Shown: piece by piece, positions 1 through 10,668 of the stretch | How positions within the stretch are numbered: position 1 is the first letter of the stretch | Layout of the letters: each line of letters opens with the position of its first letter | DNA from: Lepidostoma basale | Lineage: Eukaryota; Arthropoda; Insecta; Trichoptera; Lepidostomatidae | Reading direction: 5' to 3' | Length of the DNA stretch: 64,000 nucleotides | NCBI GenBank assembly: GCA_022606425.2 | Contig: JAHDVF020000047.1 | Location: 372,001-436,000 of the forward strand | The notes under the pieces: model-generated | What the model saw: only the letters and a program-made list of their open reading frames with translations | Databases searched by the model: none | What the model was told of the DNA's origin: nothing | Program-made: the position numbers and the translations under genes

Positions 1-162
1 TTCACGCTAATGTTAATGTTAATAATATTTTAAAACTAAAATAACATTAAACATATTTTCGCTTAATACTTCCTATTAACCACTTTATTGAGTTAGTAGC
101 GCCAACCGGTTTCACTCTGTAGCGAGGTTCCTCAGGACTGTAGAATATATAGCCATGGTATT

Positions 163-962
163 AAGCTTTCATTTCATTTTTCATTTTCATTTATTTTGAT
201 AATAATCACAAACATTACAGACATACAATTCCAAATCGTTTGCAATTACATTATAAACAGAGAAGCATTAAAAAAAATAAAATTAAGCTTAAGAATAAGA
301 AAAAATCATAACATTGATATTGCATCCCTGAGGCAACTCACACTATCACGAAATATGTCGACCTCCGAGGCGATCCGATTAAGCAATAAGATTGCCCTAC
401 TCACAGGCATAACCATTGGCAGGTTGGTTCTGCAGCGTGGCAAATAAAACAATCTGTGCTGTCTTTGACGAAGGTAATTATCAGGGACAAATAGACCTAC
501 ATCACTCAGGACATCCGAGTTCTGTATACGGCCGCCAATCAGCTGAAAGAAGTGAACTCCCAAGTGAATGTTCCTCCTTCTCTCCAATGATTGGTAGCTT
601 AGCATACCTAGCAAGAATTCAGTCGGAAAGAGCCACGGGTAATAACCACGCTCCCTGAGGTAAAGATAGCGCAGAAACTTTTTCTGCACTCGCTCCACCA
701 TCAGAGAATATCGGATCCCAGGCGGTGACCAAATAACGGAACTATATTCCAGCCGACTTCTTACCAGGGAATTATACAACACCCGAAGTACCTGTGTGTT
801 CGAAAATATCTTGGCATTCCTGAAAACAAATCCAAGCATTTGAATGGAACATAGAGCAACTATGTGAAGATTGAACGATAATTGAGCGTCGAACAGAACA
901 CCGAGATCTCTGGATGTAGAAGCTCTTTCAAGCTGTACCCCATCCATAAGATAGCGATAGCC
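163..962 (-). mobile_element. LINE B (Jockey-like) 3' end, subfamily 2
   Basis: The minus strand encodes about 213 residues (947-306) of the region C-terminal to the reverse-transcriptase palm. Visible signatures are DLGVLFDAQLSF, LYNSLVRSRLEYSSVIW, ERVQKKFLRYLY and RTNLPMVMPVSRAILLLN, which are typical of Jockey/CR1-like non-LTR elements. The catalytic palm (YADD region) is missing, so this is a 5'-truncated dead copy. It is followed by an AAATGAAAATG-type tail near 165-200. Its 5' end at about 962 abuts a transposase fragment, which suggests insertion into or beside that transposon. Family assignment is from the motifs only. Confidence 0.8.
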
Positions 963-1240
963 ATAAGGAAGAGTTTAATTTTCGACAATTGTCGTCTTTG
1001 TGGATGCGTATTATCCACTAGAGTGTACGTGGTGCGAAAGCAAACCATAACTTCCTCGGATGGTTGATTATGTTGACCGTAAAATGGACGTAATACACGG
1101 TAAGTTTGGCGAACCAAACCATGATTTTCAAAATAAATGTGCACAATTTTCAAGCGCTGTTCAGACGTCAGTCTATTCATGGTAAAATGGCAAAACGTAC
1201 TGACTATAAATCAACTGTCAACTGTCAAATTGACAGTCTG
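963..1240 (-). pseudogene. N-terminal fragment of a Tc1/mariner-superfamily transposase
   Basis: Reading leftward from 1180 the frame gives MNRLTSEQRLKIVHIYFE, then a YGQHNQPSE segment and TTYTLVDNTHPQRRQ. This resembles the helix-turn-helix DNA-binding N-terminus (DUF4817 type) of an insect Tc1/mariner-superfamily transposase. About 70 residues remain before the frame passes into the LINE B sequence; the catalytic DDE/D part is absent. The AT-rich stretch 1180-1240 upstream of the start may hold the element's 5' end, but no inverted repeat was confirmed. Confidence 0.6.
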
Positions 1241-1289
1241 TAGAAACAATGTTGCTAGTTTAAAAACAAAACCTTTAAAAAAACACCTT

Positions 1290-1430
1290 ATACTTCGTGA
1301 AAAAGTGTCTAAAACAACAGTTGTTTGTAACACCTGATGATGCCAACATCGGTTGACGAAACAGTTGTTGCGACATTCTCAATAAGTGTATAATATAATA
1401 AAACTTTTAGAAAACTGACGTTTCGATTCG
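1290..1430 (+). repeat. Foldback FB1 right arm fragment, then an FB3 arm end
   Basis: Positions 1329-1375 carry the FB1 core: CTGATGA at 1334-1340, a GCCAAC/GTTGAC hairpin, GAA, then ACAGTTGT. The outer part at 1385-1430 matches the outer arm of FB3 (aaaacttttagaaaactgacg). Both are fragments without their partner arm. Confidence 0.65.
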
Positions 1431-1654
1431 TATTAATAAAATATTATGATAATTATAACAAATTATTGTCTAATTTTTCTTAAATATTGCTGTACATTCA
1501 CTTCATTGCACTTTTCACAAACATGTTTCGAGCCGCAAATACATAAACATTTCAACACTAAGTAACTGTTACTATTTAAATTGTTTTCTAGAAGTTGTAT
1601 TACCTTTTATAAAATAAAAAAATTCCAACGGTTTAATTTAAAAACTAACTAACT

Positions 1655-2106
1655 AAGTAACTAACATGGATTTGCAAAAGAAGGATGAAAGTTTATAAAA
1701 TAAACGCAGTATAAATTAGATAGATACTCTTAGTCGAATGTGTGGTAAATTTTGGTAATTATGATAGGTATGATAAAGTGTCAAATGCAAATACTTGCAA
1801 ATGAGAGTGATTTGAACAAAAATGAAGGGATCATTAAGATGGTTCGGAAACATGGAAAAACTAAATGATAAATAAAGTAAACGTAAAGGACGTAAACGGA
1901 ACTAGAAAAAAGAGGAAGGCCAAGAAAAACTTATCAAATATTGAATGTTGGCCATGTGAGGAGTCTGTCGGAGAAATCGACGTGCATGCATGACACGATG
2001 TATGAATGATGAGGAATCGAGAGAAGTATTTCAGGAAAGAACAGTGTGGTGGTTCATTATTTTTGTCTACCCTTTCGGGGAGACGGTGTGATTGTTAGTT
2101 ACTTAG
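1655..2106 (+). mobile_element. LINE A 3' end, decayed
   Basis: Fragments of the LINE A C-terminal frame can be read, from the AKEG-like start near 1670 through SLRWFG (GSLRWFGN here), GRPRKT, the NILNVGHVRS region and a final SG-rich end, but with many stops and frameshifts. The 3' end reads ggggagacggtgtgatt followed by GTTAGTTACTTAG, the family tail. It is older than most other copies in the window. Confidence 0.7.
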
Positions 2107-2186
2107 TTTTGTTATGGCTAAAACAATATTGAATAATCATAAATAAAGTTGGTTGTCTCAAGGAGATCATATGGAAAAATAAGTAT

Positions 2187-2552
2187 ATGAGAACTAACAG
2201 TAAGGCCAGAATATACAAAACCTGTGTAAGGCCTATACTGACATATATCATTGGGACCAGAGTGGATACCACAAGAACGAAGGCTAAAGTGCGGGCGCTG
2301 AGGATGATAGCAGGAAAGACTCTTCGAGATAGGATGAGGAACACGGCTATCCGCGAAATCTGCAAGATGGAAGATGTCGTGAGATGGGGCAGACAACGCA
2401 GAAGATACTGGAATGCGCACGTGCAGAGGATGGATCCCATCAGAATCCCACACGCTGTGGCGCATCAGATTCCTACCGGCTACCGTTCCCCGGAAGACCG
2501 CCAAAGAGATGGAGGGATAGCTGGGAGTCGACTTCTCAAGAGAGAGAACAGA
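2187..2552 (+). mobile_element. LINE E 3' coding fragment (RTE/CR1-like)
   Basis: A 125-residue open frame (2187-2564) reads KARIYKTCVRPILTY near its start, then TLRDRMRNTAIREIC and VVRWGRQRRRYWNAHVQRM. This is a known pattern for the post-palm C-terminal region of arthropod non-LTR retrotransposons. The palm is missing. The end of the frame runs into the TAAC-repeat tail of the opposing LINE A copy at 2553, so the two elements meet tail to tail. Confidence 0.7.
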
Positions 2553-3115
2553 TTAACTAACTAACTAACTAACCATCACGCCGTCTCCCCGAAGGGGTAG
2601 GCAGAAAGAATGGACTGCCACACCTTTCTTTCCTGACATATTTCTCTCGATTCCTCAACATTCATACATCGTGTCATGCACGCGCGTCGATTTCTCTGAC
2701 TCCTCACATGGCCGACATTCAATATTTGATTTATTTGATCGTGCCACGTTTTCCTCGGTCTCCCTCTATTTCTGGTACCATTTACATCATTAACATATAA
2801 TTTTTTACCATTCTTTCTTCATTCATTCTTTCCATATGTCCAAACCATCTTAATGATCCTTTCATTATTTTGTTCATGACACCATCATTCGCACCGCATT
2901 CACTTCTTATATTTTCATTCGACACTCTATCATACACAGAATATCCACACATTCGTCTAAGAGATCTCATTTCTACTGCATTTATTCTACTTTCATCCTT
3001 CCTTTGCCAGTTCCATGCTTCGCTTCCATACATAAGGGTCGGTAGAAGAACACCATTGTGCACTGCCATTCTAGCTTTTTTGGATAGATTTTTGTTTGCG
3101 AAACAAGTGAGAACA
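2553..3115 (-). mobile_element. LINE A 3' end
   Basis: The minus strand reads from KNLSKKARMAVHNGVLLPTL near 3110, through MYGSEAWNW, DESRINAVEMRSLRRMCG and SLRWFGHMERM, with an open frame 3069-2782 and a frameshift after that. The tail is TTAG repeats (ctaactaactaac on the plus strand, 2556-2575). As in all copies here, the reverse-transcriptase palm is missing. Confidence 0.85.
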
Positions 3116-3642
3116 GATGAAAGGTCTAAAAGAAACAGAAGAAGAAGAAGAAGAGATAATAAATAAGAGTCAAGCTCTGGGGCTATGTCAAAGTGAAAAT
3201 TGAATTAAAAAGAAGGGAAACAATCTCTCCTCTTGAACGTAAAGTGAACTATACACACGAGGAAGAATGAATACCTTTCGCTTTGAAACGAGTGCTATCA
3301 AAATTGCAGGCAACTACGGGCACTTGTGTTATGCAAATTCTCGCTATTTCGTAATTATTTTCATTTTCAATTTGAATAAAAAGCTCATAACTAAATCAAG
3401 GGGCCTCGCGTTCAATTTGGAGTTCGGAGTCAAAGACGGCATTAACATTTTAGTATACATCGCGCATACTTCATTCTTCGAGTGTTGTATATAAATAAGT
3501 AACCACTGCGCAATGAGGGGAGGGGGTCGCTAACTACCCCGCCGATGGAAGCGTCCCTCTAATACACTCCGGTCCATCAGGGTTGTGAATGAAATAAGTT
3601 CTTCTCTAGATCATTTTAAGTGCTCTTAAATGTAATACAATT
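3116..3642. other. No gene seen
   Basis: The frames here are short and have no recognisable motif. A GC-rich patch lies at 3510-3580 (ggggagggggtcgc, then accccgccgatgg) and matches nothing else in the window. Confidence 0.5.
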
Positions 3643-3868
3643 TATTTATTGTTTGAACAATGATGTAAAACTCCATATTAAATAATTAATTCGAATGAAA
3701 ATGTCAGTTATCTAGAAGTTTTATTATATTTTAAGAGAATGACATGTTTTGCCCGTCTTTCTAATGTTTTATCAAACATTTGATAACGCCTTAGAAGGGC
3801 AAAACATGTCATTTCCATAAAATATAATAAAACTTCTAGAAAACTGACGTTTTCATTCGTATTAACCC
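3643..3868. mobile_element. Foldback FB3 copy a
   Basis: A palindromic element: the left arm (3685-3765) with aagttttattatatttt and gacatgttttgcc is repeated inverted in the right arm (3770-3866). The centre reads tttatcaaacatttgataac. The left flank (atttattgtttgaacaatg) recurs beside other copies, so the element extends beyond the arms. No coding capacity is present. Confidence 0.8.
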
Positions 3869-4918
3869 TTAACGTACCGTGTTCAAAACAAAACGCTCGC
3901 TCCCATGTGGTCAATTCAGTTTACCGCTAACTTTATCTAAATATCAAGCATATGACTCGATGAATCAAAATTTAATTTATGTCATCTTGTAGGGAATTTC
4001 ATTAGGAATAGATCGATATCTATAACATACATGGATTATTTGAAAAACATATCATTATTAATTTTTTCTGGAACCATGCGATTTCTGATATAGAATGCGA
4101 GACAGCATATGAGCAACTGACACCAAGTATGAACTTGTCTCGCCCCGCCGCGCCGTGGCGCTATAATTTTATATGATAAAGGCACCTAGGCAAAATGTAT
4201 AGTACGTTCAAGACAACGAGTACGTATTTATATTTGTCCCTTTTGGTAAAGTGTTAATATTTTCACAGTTCTGATATTATTAAGTTGCGTGCTGCGTTTC
4301 CGTCCACAGTCGGTATTATTACGTACCTATGAGAAAAGGCCAAACATTTAATTTATAATACGTTCAAAACAGCGAGTAAGTATTTGTCACTTTTGATAAA
4401 GTTGTAAATATTAGCAAAACAAATTCTACCTTAACACGAATGAAGGTGAGGGCAGTCTTAAAAAATTTTTTTTTTTGGGATGAAGGAAGTAATTTTTTGC
4501 TTTTTTTTTATTACGAAATATTGAGAACACTTCAATGGAGGATTACAATTTTTTTTATAATATTAGGGTCCATAGGTTTTAAGAAAATCAACTTTCAATT
4601 GGCAGTGGAAACTCAATTGACCACATGGCAACGCGACGGTTAATTATGCAATACAATTTATTTATATTATATAAACACAGATTAAAATGATGTAAAACTC
4701 CACATCATCGTAATATAAATAGGGAAAAACTCGAATGTCATCAAGAAAGAGTACGAGAATATTTTGAATAAAAAGAGCGAGAGAGGAATACTTCGATTCT
4801 CTCCGAATATAATTTGAAATGCAAACGATACACATGCCCCAGAACGATTGTACAGTGAACCAACATTTTAAAGGGTAGACAATATTTAATTCTGTGAATA
4901 TTTCACGGGTTGCAACTA
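3869..4918. other. No gene seen
   Basis: AT-rich sequence. Two related stretches at about 4195-4260 and 4350-4400 share cgttcaa...cgagta...tatttgtc and look like a degenerate local duplication. No coding frame with recognisable motifs. Confidence 0.4.
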
Positions 4919-5072
4919 GTTAAATAACTAATACGAATGAAAACGTCTGTTGTCTAGAAGTTTTATTATATTTTATGTGAATGATATGTTTCACCTGTCT
5001 AAGTCATTATCAAATGTTTGATAATGCCTTAGATAGGTGGAACATGCCATTCACATAAAATATAATAAAACA
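4919..5072. mobile_element. Foldback FB3 copy b, interrupted by an RTE-like LINE
   Basis: Inverted arms around the centre caaatgtttgataatg (about 5010-5026). The right arm stops at 5072, where an 11-bp sequence, AGACAGAGTTT, begins the target duplication of the LINE C insertion that follows. Confidence 0.75.
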
Positions 5073-5082
5073 GACAGAGTTT

Positions 5083-5465
5083 CTTCTTCTTCTTCGCTCG
5101 CCATATACGACGTCATGATGTTGGCAATCACTCCGGCAAAGGCTTCTCTATCTTTCGCAACCCGGAACAGCTCCCCTACATGTCTCATCCCTGTCCAGTC
5201 TCTTACGTTGTACACCCAAGACTTTTGCCTTCTACCAAGACAACGCTTCCCCTCAATTTTCCCCATCAGTATAAATTGGAGCAAACTGTATTTATCTCCC
5301 CGCAGAATATGACCCAGATATGAAATCTTACGGACCTTAACGTCCTTTAGCAGTTGTCTACTACAATTGGCTCTCCTCAAAATCTCCAAATTGCTGACGA
5401 AATCTGTCCACGGTATGCGAAGCATTCTCCTGTGCAACCACATCTCGAATACTTCCAACCGGTTT
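5083..5465 (-). mobile_element. LINE C (RTE-like) 3' end with target-site duplication
   Basis: The minus strand reads LNRLEVFEMWLHRRMLRIPW, KISYLGHILRG and REAFAGVIANIM, the C-terminus of an RTE-like element. The tail is GAA repeats (ttcttcttcttc on the plus strand, 5081-5094). The insert is flanked by exact copies of AGACAGAGTTT at 5072-5082 and 5466-5476, so both ends are known: 383 bp, 5'-truncated. It sits at the end of the FB3 arm and is therefore younger than that foldback. Confidence 0.88.
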
Positions 5466-5611
5466 AGACAGAGTTTAAAGAAAACAATTCCCAATTACGA
5501 AAAAAATATGTATTAAAATTTGTATACAAGCAGTTGGATGTATTCCGTTGAATGGCATCTTTTACTTCAATTTTATTTGTTTAATTCGTATATTCTACTT
5601 CTTTTTCGTCG

Positions 5612-5895
5612 ATGGCTCTACACCTCATTTCGTCGATGGCTCTACACCTCATATCGAGTCTTGCCTTCCATTAGACCTCGCCTACAACCATTTCTGTCAC
5701 CTATTGCGCCCTTCCAGTCTCTGTTTTGCTCATTTCATCCTCCCATCGGAGTCTAGGCCTACCGACATTTCTCCTTCCACCTTGATGCCCTTCAAGGGTT
5801 CTATTTGGTACCTGAGACGACGGCATTCTTTCCACATGTCCAGCTCATCTCAGCCTACCCAGTCCAACATGCATCCAGAGCTTGGGTGCTTTATG
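5612..5895 (-). mobile_element. LINE H C-terminal fragment
   Basis: On the minus strand, with two frameshifts, one reads RWAGHV-like and RMPSSQVPNRTLEGHQGG segments, then RRNVGRPRLRWEDEMSK and a final WKARLDM region. RNVGRPRLRWEDE is a common motif of the C-terminal tail of arthropod LINEs. The plus-strand frames over the same region are antisense shadows. A 21-bp unit (gtcgatggctctacacctca) is duplicated in tandem at about 5609-5650. Confidence 0.6.
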
Positions 5896-5959
5896 TATTC
5901 TATACGCATATATTCGAATATAGCAACAGCGAAGCGTTGTGGAATCCGGTAGTATATAT

Positions 5960-6535
5960 ATAAACTACAGTTAACAAGTCGCAAGGCTTTGTTTTATTCA
6001 GCATGTCGTTTAAGCAAAAAGGTTTGCGGTTAAGTACTTAAAGAAATTGGAGATATAAAGATGAGGATAGATGTCCCTTAACCCAAGACTTTTGACGTTG
6101 TTTGACTTATCTTCATTTATAGATCCATGATTGAAATCAGAGGCCATGCGTAATGTGCTAAAAGATATCACAATAGCTTAGATTTCTATGACAAAAAAAA
6201 CCCATTCAGTCCTTAGTATCTACATTTTATATGTTTAAAACATTTGATTGTTGTGTGTTTCGGTTGTGACCCAATCATTTTCGATATACAAATTTTAACA
6301 ATACAATAAAACCGGGTGATCACTTATATACTACGAGTAAAAAAGTGTGGAATTATGCATAAAGGAAAATACAAAGTGTAGTTATATTTATTCAAATATG
6401 AATCCATAACCCAAAAGGAATTTGAATTTAGAAGAATATATAATTTAAATTTTCAATCCAACTTCTTATGAATAACATATCTAGTCATCACTGCAAATAG
6501 AAAGATTCCAACTAAAGCAAAGATGGTAATACATA
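5960..6535. other. No gene seen
   Basis: AT-rich sequence without a convincing frame. A TACGAGTA octamer lies at 6332-6339. Confidence 0.4.
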
Positions 6536-6934
6536 ATGGAGTTCTAGTGCCAAACCTTATGTATTAAAGTGAAGCTTGGAGCTCGCAAAAAATGATGAAA
6601 GTAGCATAAATGTCGTAGAAATGAGATCACTGAGAAGAATGTGCGCGAAAACGATATATGATAGAATATCAAATGACGGAAATGTAAGGCAGATAATTGC
6701 ATCATAAGTAAAATTAAAAAAGGATCCCTCAGACGGTTTGGGGATATGGAACGAATGGACGAGAGAAGAATAGTTAAAGTGTTGTATACAAGCAGTATGA
6801 GTGGAAAGAGAAGCCGTGGAAGGCCAAAGAAAGCATGGCATGACCAAACTAATCAAATACTGAAAGGCGGCCACATTCATACTCGGAAAAATCGACGAGC
6901 ATGCAGGAAACGGTGTGATGGTTATTTAGTTAGA
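6536..6934 (+). mobile_element. LINE A 3' end with internal deletion
   Basis: Reads HNGVLVPNL, then EMRSLRRMCAKTIYDRIS, MERMDERRIVKVLYTSSMSG and GRPKKAWHDQTNQILKGGHI. After CRKR the sequence jumps straight to the family end (ggtgtgatggttatttagttag), losing about 90 bp of the usual C-terminus. It belongs to the TSSVSGKRS subfamily, like the copies at 57827 and 63503. Confidence 0.8.
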
Positions 6935-7204
6935 TATAGTGATATATGTTACAAAATATACCAAATAATTTCTCCGACACACGCATACAAAAGGTTAACT
7001 CTCAAGGCTAATATGATTCATAATCATTATTACCATAAGGGAGTTAAAATGTTCCAAACTATTCATGTCTCGACAATTTCTACACATCAGAGTATTACAG
7101 ACTTTGTAATATAAAGTTTGTATGAGGCAAGCGATGAGCTAACCCAACTTTCTGTTATTATGTTGAATCATAAATAAAAGAAGTAATTTAAAAGAAAAAC
7201 GTTT

Positions 7205-7525
7205 AAATTAATACGAATTCATCATCATTATCAGCGTATATTTAGCGGCAGCGGTATTAGCGGTCTCTTTAATGTCGTCCCTCCATCTAAATTGGGGATG
7301 TCCTGGGTTCCGAGTCGCAGTTCTAGGACACCAGCAAAGAAGGTGTTTTGTCCATCTATTGTCACAACTGAGAGCGATATAGTCTGCCCAGCGCCATTTT
7401 AGCGCTGCCCCTCTTCCGATGATGTCCGACACTCCTGTTCTGGCTCTAAATGTGATGTTTCTCGCGCTGTCTGCTATATTGATTCCCAATATTGCTCTTT
7501 CCATAGCTCTTTGGACATAATACAA
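7205..7525 (-). mobile_element. LINE C (RTE-like) 3' end
   Basis: A 105-residue minus-strand frame contains YVQRAMERAILGINIADSAR and then CPRTATRNPGHPQFRWRDDI, an RTE-clade C-terminal signature. The short tail is GAT-repeat-like (atcatcat on the plus strand at about 7218). It lies head to head with the next LINE C fragment, but the two are different subfamilies. Confidence 0.75.
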
Positions 7526-7544
7526 ATTATCTTTTGTTAATTTC

Positions 7545-7918
7545 TTTTAAAAAAATAAAGGTCTTCGACATGTGTATACTGCCCATGATTACATATAGAC
7601 TAGAGACGACAACTCTTACAGCAAAAAGTGTCCACAGGCTCAAGTGTACACAGAAGTCCATGGAAAGACAGATACTTGGTGTGAGCTTGCGTGACCGCAA
7701 AAGGAATGAAAAAATCAGACGCCGCACCAGGATACTCAGTTGGAGACCATGGGTAAATAGGCGAAGTGTCGGAAGGCCACCGATGAGATGGACCGATGAT
7801 CAAAAGGGTTGGAAAATCTTGGATACAAAGGGGGCAGGATAGAGACGAGTGGAGGAAATTGGAAGAGGCCTATATCCAGCAGTGGAGGGAAGAAGGCTAG
7901 CAAAGAAGAAGAAGAAGA
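7545..7918 (+). mobile_element. LINE C (RTE-like) 3' end, GAA tail
   Basis: The frame 7534-7842 reads KVFDMCILPMITYRLETTTL, MERQILGVSLRDRKRNEKIR and RRSVGRPPMRWTDDQK, the classic RTE-clade C-terminus; the region around the QRAMERAMLG motif is well kept. An internal deletion removes the WQWAGH block. The tail is AAG repeats (7903-7918). Confidence 0.85.
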
Positions 7919-7969
7919 ATTTCTTTTCACTTGTTTGTAGCAAAGTTTTTAATGTGTACATTAATGGTC

Positions 7970-8262
7970 AGGTGTTTATAAAAAGGTGCATTCGATCAAT
8001 ATTCAAGATCTATTGGCCCCAAACAGTGTCAAATGCCGTTCTCTGGACCATGGCAGGCGAAAAGCCAATTAGAGAACAAGTCGTTAGACCGCTAAGATCG
8101 CTAGAGGAAGGGAGGCATACCTAGAACCACCTGGAGAAGAGCTCTGCAGGACTAGGTTAAGGCAGCAGGCCTCACCTGGGATGATGTTAGGCATCAGGCA
8201 TGCGATTGAGTCGGGTAGAGAAGGTTCCTTGAGGCCCTATTCACCAAGAAGGTGTGACAGGA
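7970..8262 (+). mobile_element. LINE D 3' end
   Basis: With frameshifts the strand encodes IKRCIRSIFKIYWPQTVSNA, LWTMAGEKPIREQV and, after a deletion, a LTWDDV-like and RFLEALF-like end. The better-preserved copy is at 31383-31800. The 3' end reads gaaggtgtgacaggac followed by an A run. Confidence 0.75.
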
Positions 8263-8524
8263 CAAAAAAAAACATTAATGGTCAAGTCAAAATGTTGTCA
8301 CCATAATCGGGGGAAATTTTTGATTTTTGTCTTATTATGCGTGAAATTATCGTTAAAGTACATAATTTGTAAAAGAATACACGATACAAAATAATATTTT
8401 TCTATGTTTAAAACTATACAAGTACGAGTATGTACGTGTCTGTAAAACGAACATGTTTATCAATGTCTAATACGTATATATAATTGATTGTTTCTTGAAA
8501 AATTATCTAAAAATCTTTATTAAA

Positions 8525-8692
8525 TGATTAATATGGATAAAACATCTGTTTTCTAGAAGTTTTATTATATTTTATGGGAATGACATGCTTCGCCTTTCTA
8601 AGGCATTGTAAAATGTAGTATATATAAAGCACATTAGATAACGCCTTACAAAGCCATACATGCCATTCCCATAAAATCCAATAAAACTTAAT
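8525..8692. mobile_element. Foldback FB3 copy c
   Basis: Inverted arms gaagttttattatatttt...gacatgcttcgcc and ccatacatgcc...aatccaataaaactt around a diverged centre with tagtatatataaagc. It is more decayed than copy a. Confidence 0.7.
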
Positions 8693-8925
8693 ATTATCCA
8701 ATTATTATGAAAGGATCCCTGTGATGGTTCGGACATATGAAACGCATGGATGGAGAAATAATGGTTAAGAAAGTATACGATTATGTTGTAAATGGAGTAC
8801 GGAGTAAATGTAAATGGAGTAATCAAATTTTAAAGGTTGGTCATGTTAGAAGTCGGAGGAATCGACGTAAGTGTATGACTCGTATGAATGTGGAGGAAGC
8901 TAGAGAGGTTTGCCAGGATAGAGTA
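8693..8925 (+). mobile_element. LINE A 3' end, 5' part, split by a LINE B
   Basis: Reads RMDGEIMVKKVYDYVVNGVR, QILKVGHVRSRRNRRKC and VEEAREVCQDRV. The sequence breaks after gccaggatagagta at 8925; the remainder, beginning ttttggcggtctattc, is found at 9435-9500 with the family end and a GTTT tail. The LINE B between them is therefore the younger insertion. Confidence 0.8.
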
Positions 8926-9434
8926 AATCAAATCAAATCAAATCAATTTATTTCATCAACAGACATTACAAAATTAATTTTTAAGGCATCTATTGAGAAC
9001 AGGTAAAATAATATAGTATACTACCAGAAACGCATGAGAGATGGTTCAACATTAGGAAGACAGGATACTCTTCAGAATTAAGAGTATTTGCCTTCTGAAC
9101 GTACTTTCACCAATATGAAAGACGTCGATCTCCGAGGAGACCGCGTTCAGCAGATTAATTGCTCTTCCAGCTGGTGTCACCAGAGGCAAGTTGGTTCTGG
9201 CGGCCGGTAGGTAAAACAATCTAAGCTGTCGCTGTCGGAGCTATATATATCTATCAGGGACAAAAAGCCGAACACCCTCCAGCACGGCCGAGTTCTCGAA
9301 ACATCCCCTGAATAATCTAAAGAAATGGGTTATGAGATGCCCATCTCTTCGAAGCTCCAGAGAGTTGGCCCCAAGCATTCCCAAAAGAAATGCTGTGGGA
9401 TAGAGCCACGGATAACTATCATACTCCCTCAGTA
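8926..9434 (-). mobile_element. LINE B (Jockey-like) 3' end nested in LINE A
   Basis: On the plus strand it begins with the inverted family tail (aatcaaatcaaatcaaatc), then the 3' untranslated part with caggtaaaataatatag. The minus-strand coding remnants match the RTNLPLVTPAGRAINLLN and FENSAVLEGVRLFVPD stretches of other copies, with frameshifts. It is 5'-truncated. A possible target duplication is only 4 bp (agta) and is not secure. Confidence 0.8.
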
Positions 9435-9500
9435 TTTTGGCGGTCTATTCTCTCTGCCTACCCCTGCGAGGAAACGGCGTGATGGTTTGTTTGTTTAAGT
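9435..9500 (+). mobile_element. LINE A 3' terminal piece, GTTT tail
   Basis: The continuation of the LINE A copy at 8693-8925: ggcggtctattctctctgcc, aaacggcgtgatgg, then GTTTGTTTGTTT. Confidence 0.8.
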
Positions 9501-10160
9501 TGAAGTAGATTTCGCTGATAATATAAAAATTAAAATATTAAGATATAAGTTTTTCTACTTGGTCGTCTGTGTTTAGGATTTTGTATCATTGCTCAAGCAA
9601 CAAATTATAATACTTAATCCAAAGAATGAATAAGTTTTAATTAGCAACTACTCGGGTCTAATTAAATTATTCCACCTTTGAGCAAGTTTAGTTGTGTATA
9701 ATAAAACTTCTCGTTTAGAGGCGCCCTCGCGCGGGTGGAAAAATAAATTCCGCAGCCCTGAAGCTAAGTGTAGTATTACAGGTGCTTTGATTAATTATTC
9801 CACTCTACCCGCCCTTTGTAAACTGGGCCCCTTTCTCTCTGTCAGGGATTTGAATTAAAGACGTATACTAAAACAATACCCCTTCTTTGTCCCGACAATG
9901 GCTCCGGTAAGCTCTTAAGGAGACTCCGATACACAATGTCACCAGTCAGCCGCACCCGCTGAGCTGCCTACAGCGTGTAGGGTATGTTTTGTGTCCGCGC
10001 CCAGACGGCATTCGTCAGAGAATCAACACCGTGGAGAGGTCTGGCCGTGCGAGGGGTGAAGTGGGATCAACAATCGTGAAATCCGATGGGGTTGATCGAA
10101 TTGACCAGCAATATTCAACCCCACGATGATCCACACTGAATTTTGACGAAACTTTTAACG
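9501..10160. other. No gene seen; GC-rich patch of unknown nature
   Basis: 9720-10160 is richer in GC than its surroundings, with blocks such as gaggcgccctcgcgcggg and gtgtccgcgcccagacgg, but no frame longer than a few tens of codons and no motif. It has no second copy in the window. It could be a host exon, part of an unrecognised element, or neither. Confidence 0.35.
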
Positions 10161-10162
10161 AA

Positions 10163-10330
10163 AATAATATAAGTTTTTCTTTTTTAAATACTTTGTATAC
10201 AACACTAACTTTTTAAACAAATTAAAATTAAATATCAAACACGTTTCGGACAACCCGGTCCTTCCTCAGTGATATTTAAAATATTATAAAATTTCTCTTT
10301 TTCTCATTTACGAGTATAACATTGTATATA
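10163..10330. mobile_element. Foldback FB2, left arm only
   Basis: Carries the FB2 signature (ttgtatacaacactaac, cacgtttcggacaac, ccttcctcagtgata). The opposite arm is missing; a LINE A copy begins at about 10331. Confidence 0.75.
10233..10274 (-). ncRNA. Hammerhead-like ribozyme core, FB2 type
   Basis: Read on the minus strand: TATCA, CTGAGGA, one extra A, GGAC, a loop, GTCC, GAA, ACGTGT, T, TGATA. TATCA/TGATA would form stem I and GGAC/GTCC stem II. The stem III palindrome is ACGTGT here, one change from ACATGT. The layout follows the hammerhead catalytic core; activity is not shown. Confidence 0.6.
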
Positions 10331-10668
10331 CAACACGAGCGAAAGAAGGTATTATGAACAAAATTATGAAAGGTTCGCTGCATTGGTTCGGACATATAGA
10401 GCGCATGGGTGAAGAAATAATGGTTAAAAAAGTATACGTTAACAATGTAAATGGAGTAAGGAGTCAAGGTAGACCGAGGAAAACATGGCATGACCAAATT
10501 AATCAAATATTAAAAGTTGGTCATGTCAGAAGCCGGAAGAATCGACGTGCGTGTAAGACTCGATATATGAATGTGGAGGAAATAAGAGAGGTGTGCCAGG
10601 ATAGAGTAGTGTGGCGGTCCATTCTCTCTGCCTACTCTGCGGGTAAACGGCGTGATGGTTTGTTGTTT
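10331..10668 (+). mobile_element. LINE A 3' end
   Basis: An open frame from 10354 reads MNKIMKGSLHWFGHIERMGE, VYVNNVNGVRSQGRPRKTWH and QDRVVWRSILSAYS. The 3' end has aaacggcgtgatgg followed by GTTT/GTT repeats. It sits between two FB2 pieces. Confidence 0.85.

Noticed and set aside
416..658. Plus-strand frames over LINE B (also at 11079-11462 minus)
   Set aside because: They are antisense shadows of the LINE B coding frame; the same shadow text recurs at both places.
5520..5952. Plus-strand frames of 78 and 134 codons
   Set aside because: The minus strand carries a LINE C-terminal motif (VGRPRLRWEDE), so the plus frames are shadows.
8525..8692. FB3 as an active hammerhead family
   Set aside because: It has GAA and ACATGT and a possible GCCTT/AGGGC hairpin, but the first core block is TTGATAA in the copies examined and the flanks do not pair well; at best a dead relative.
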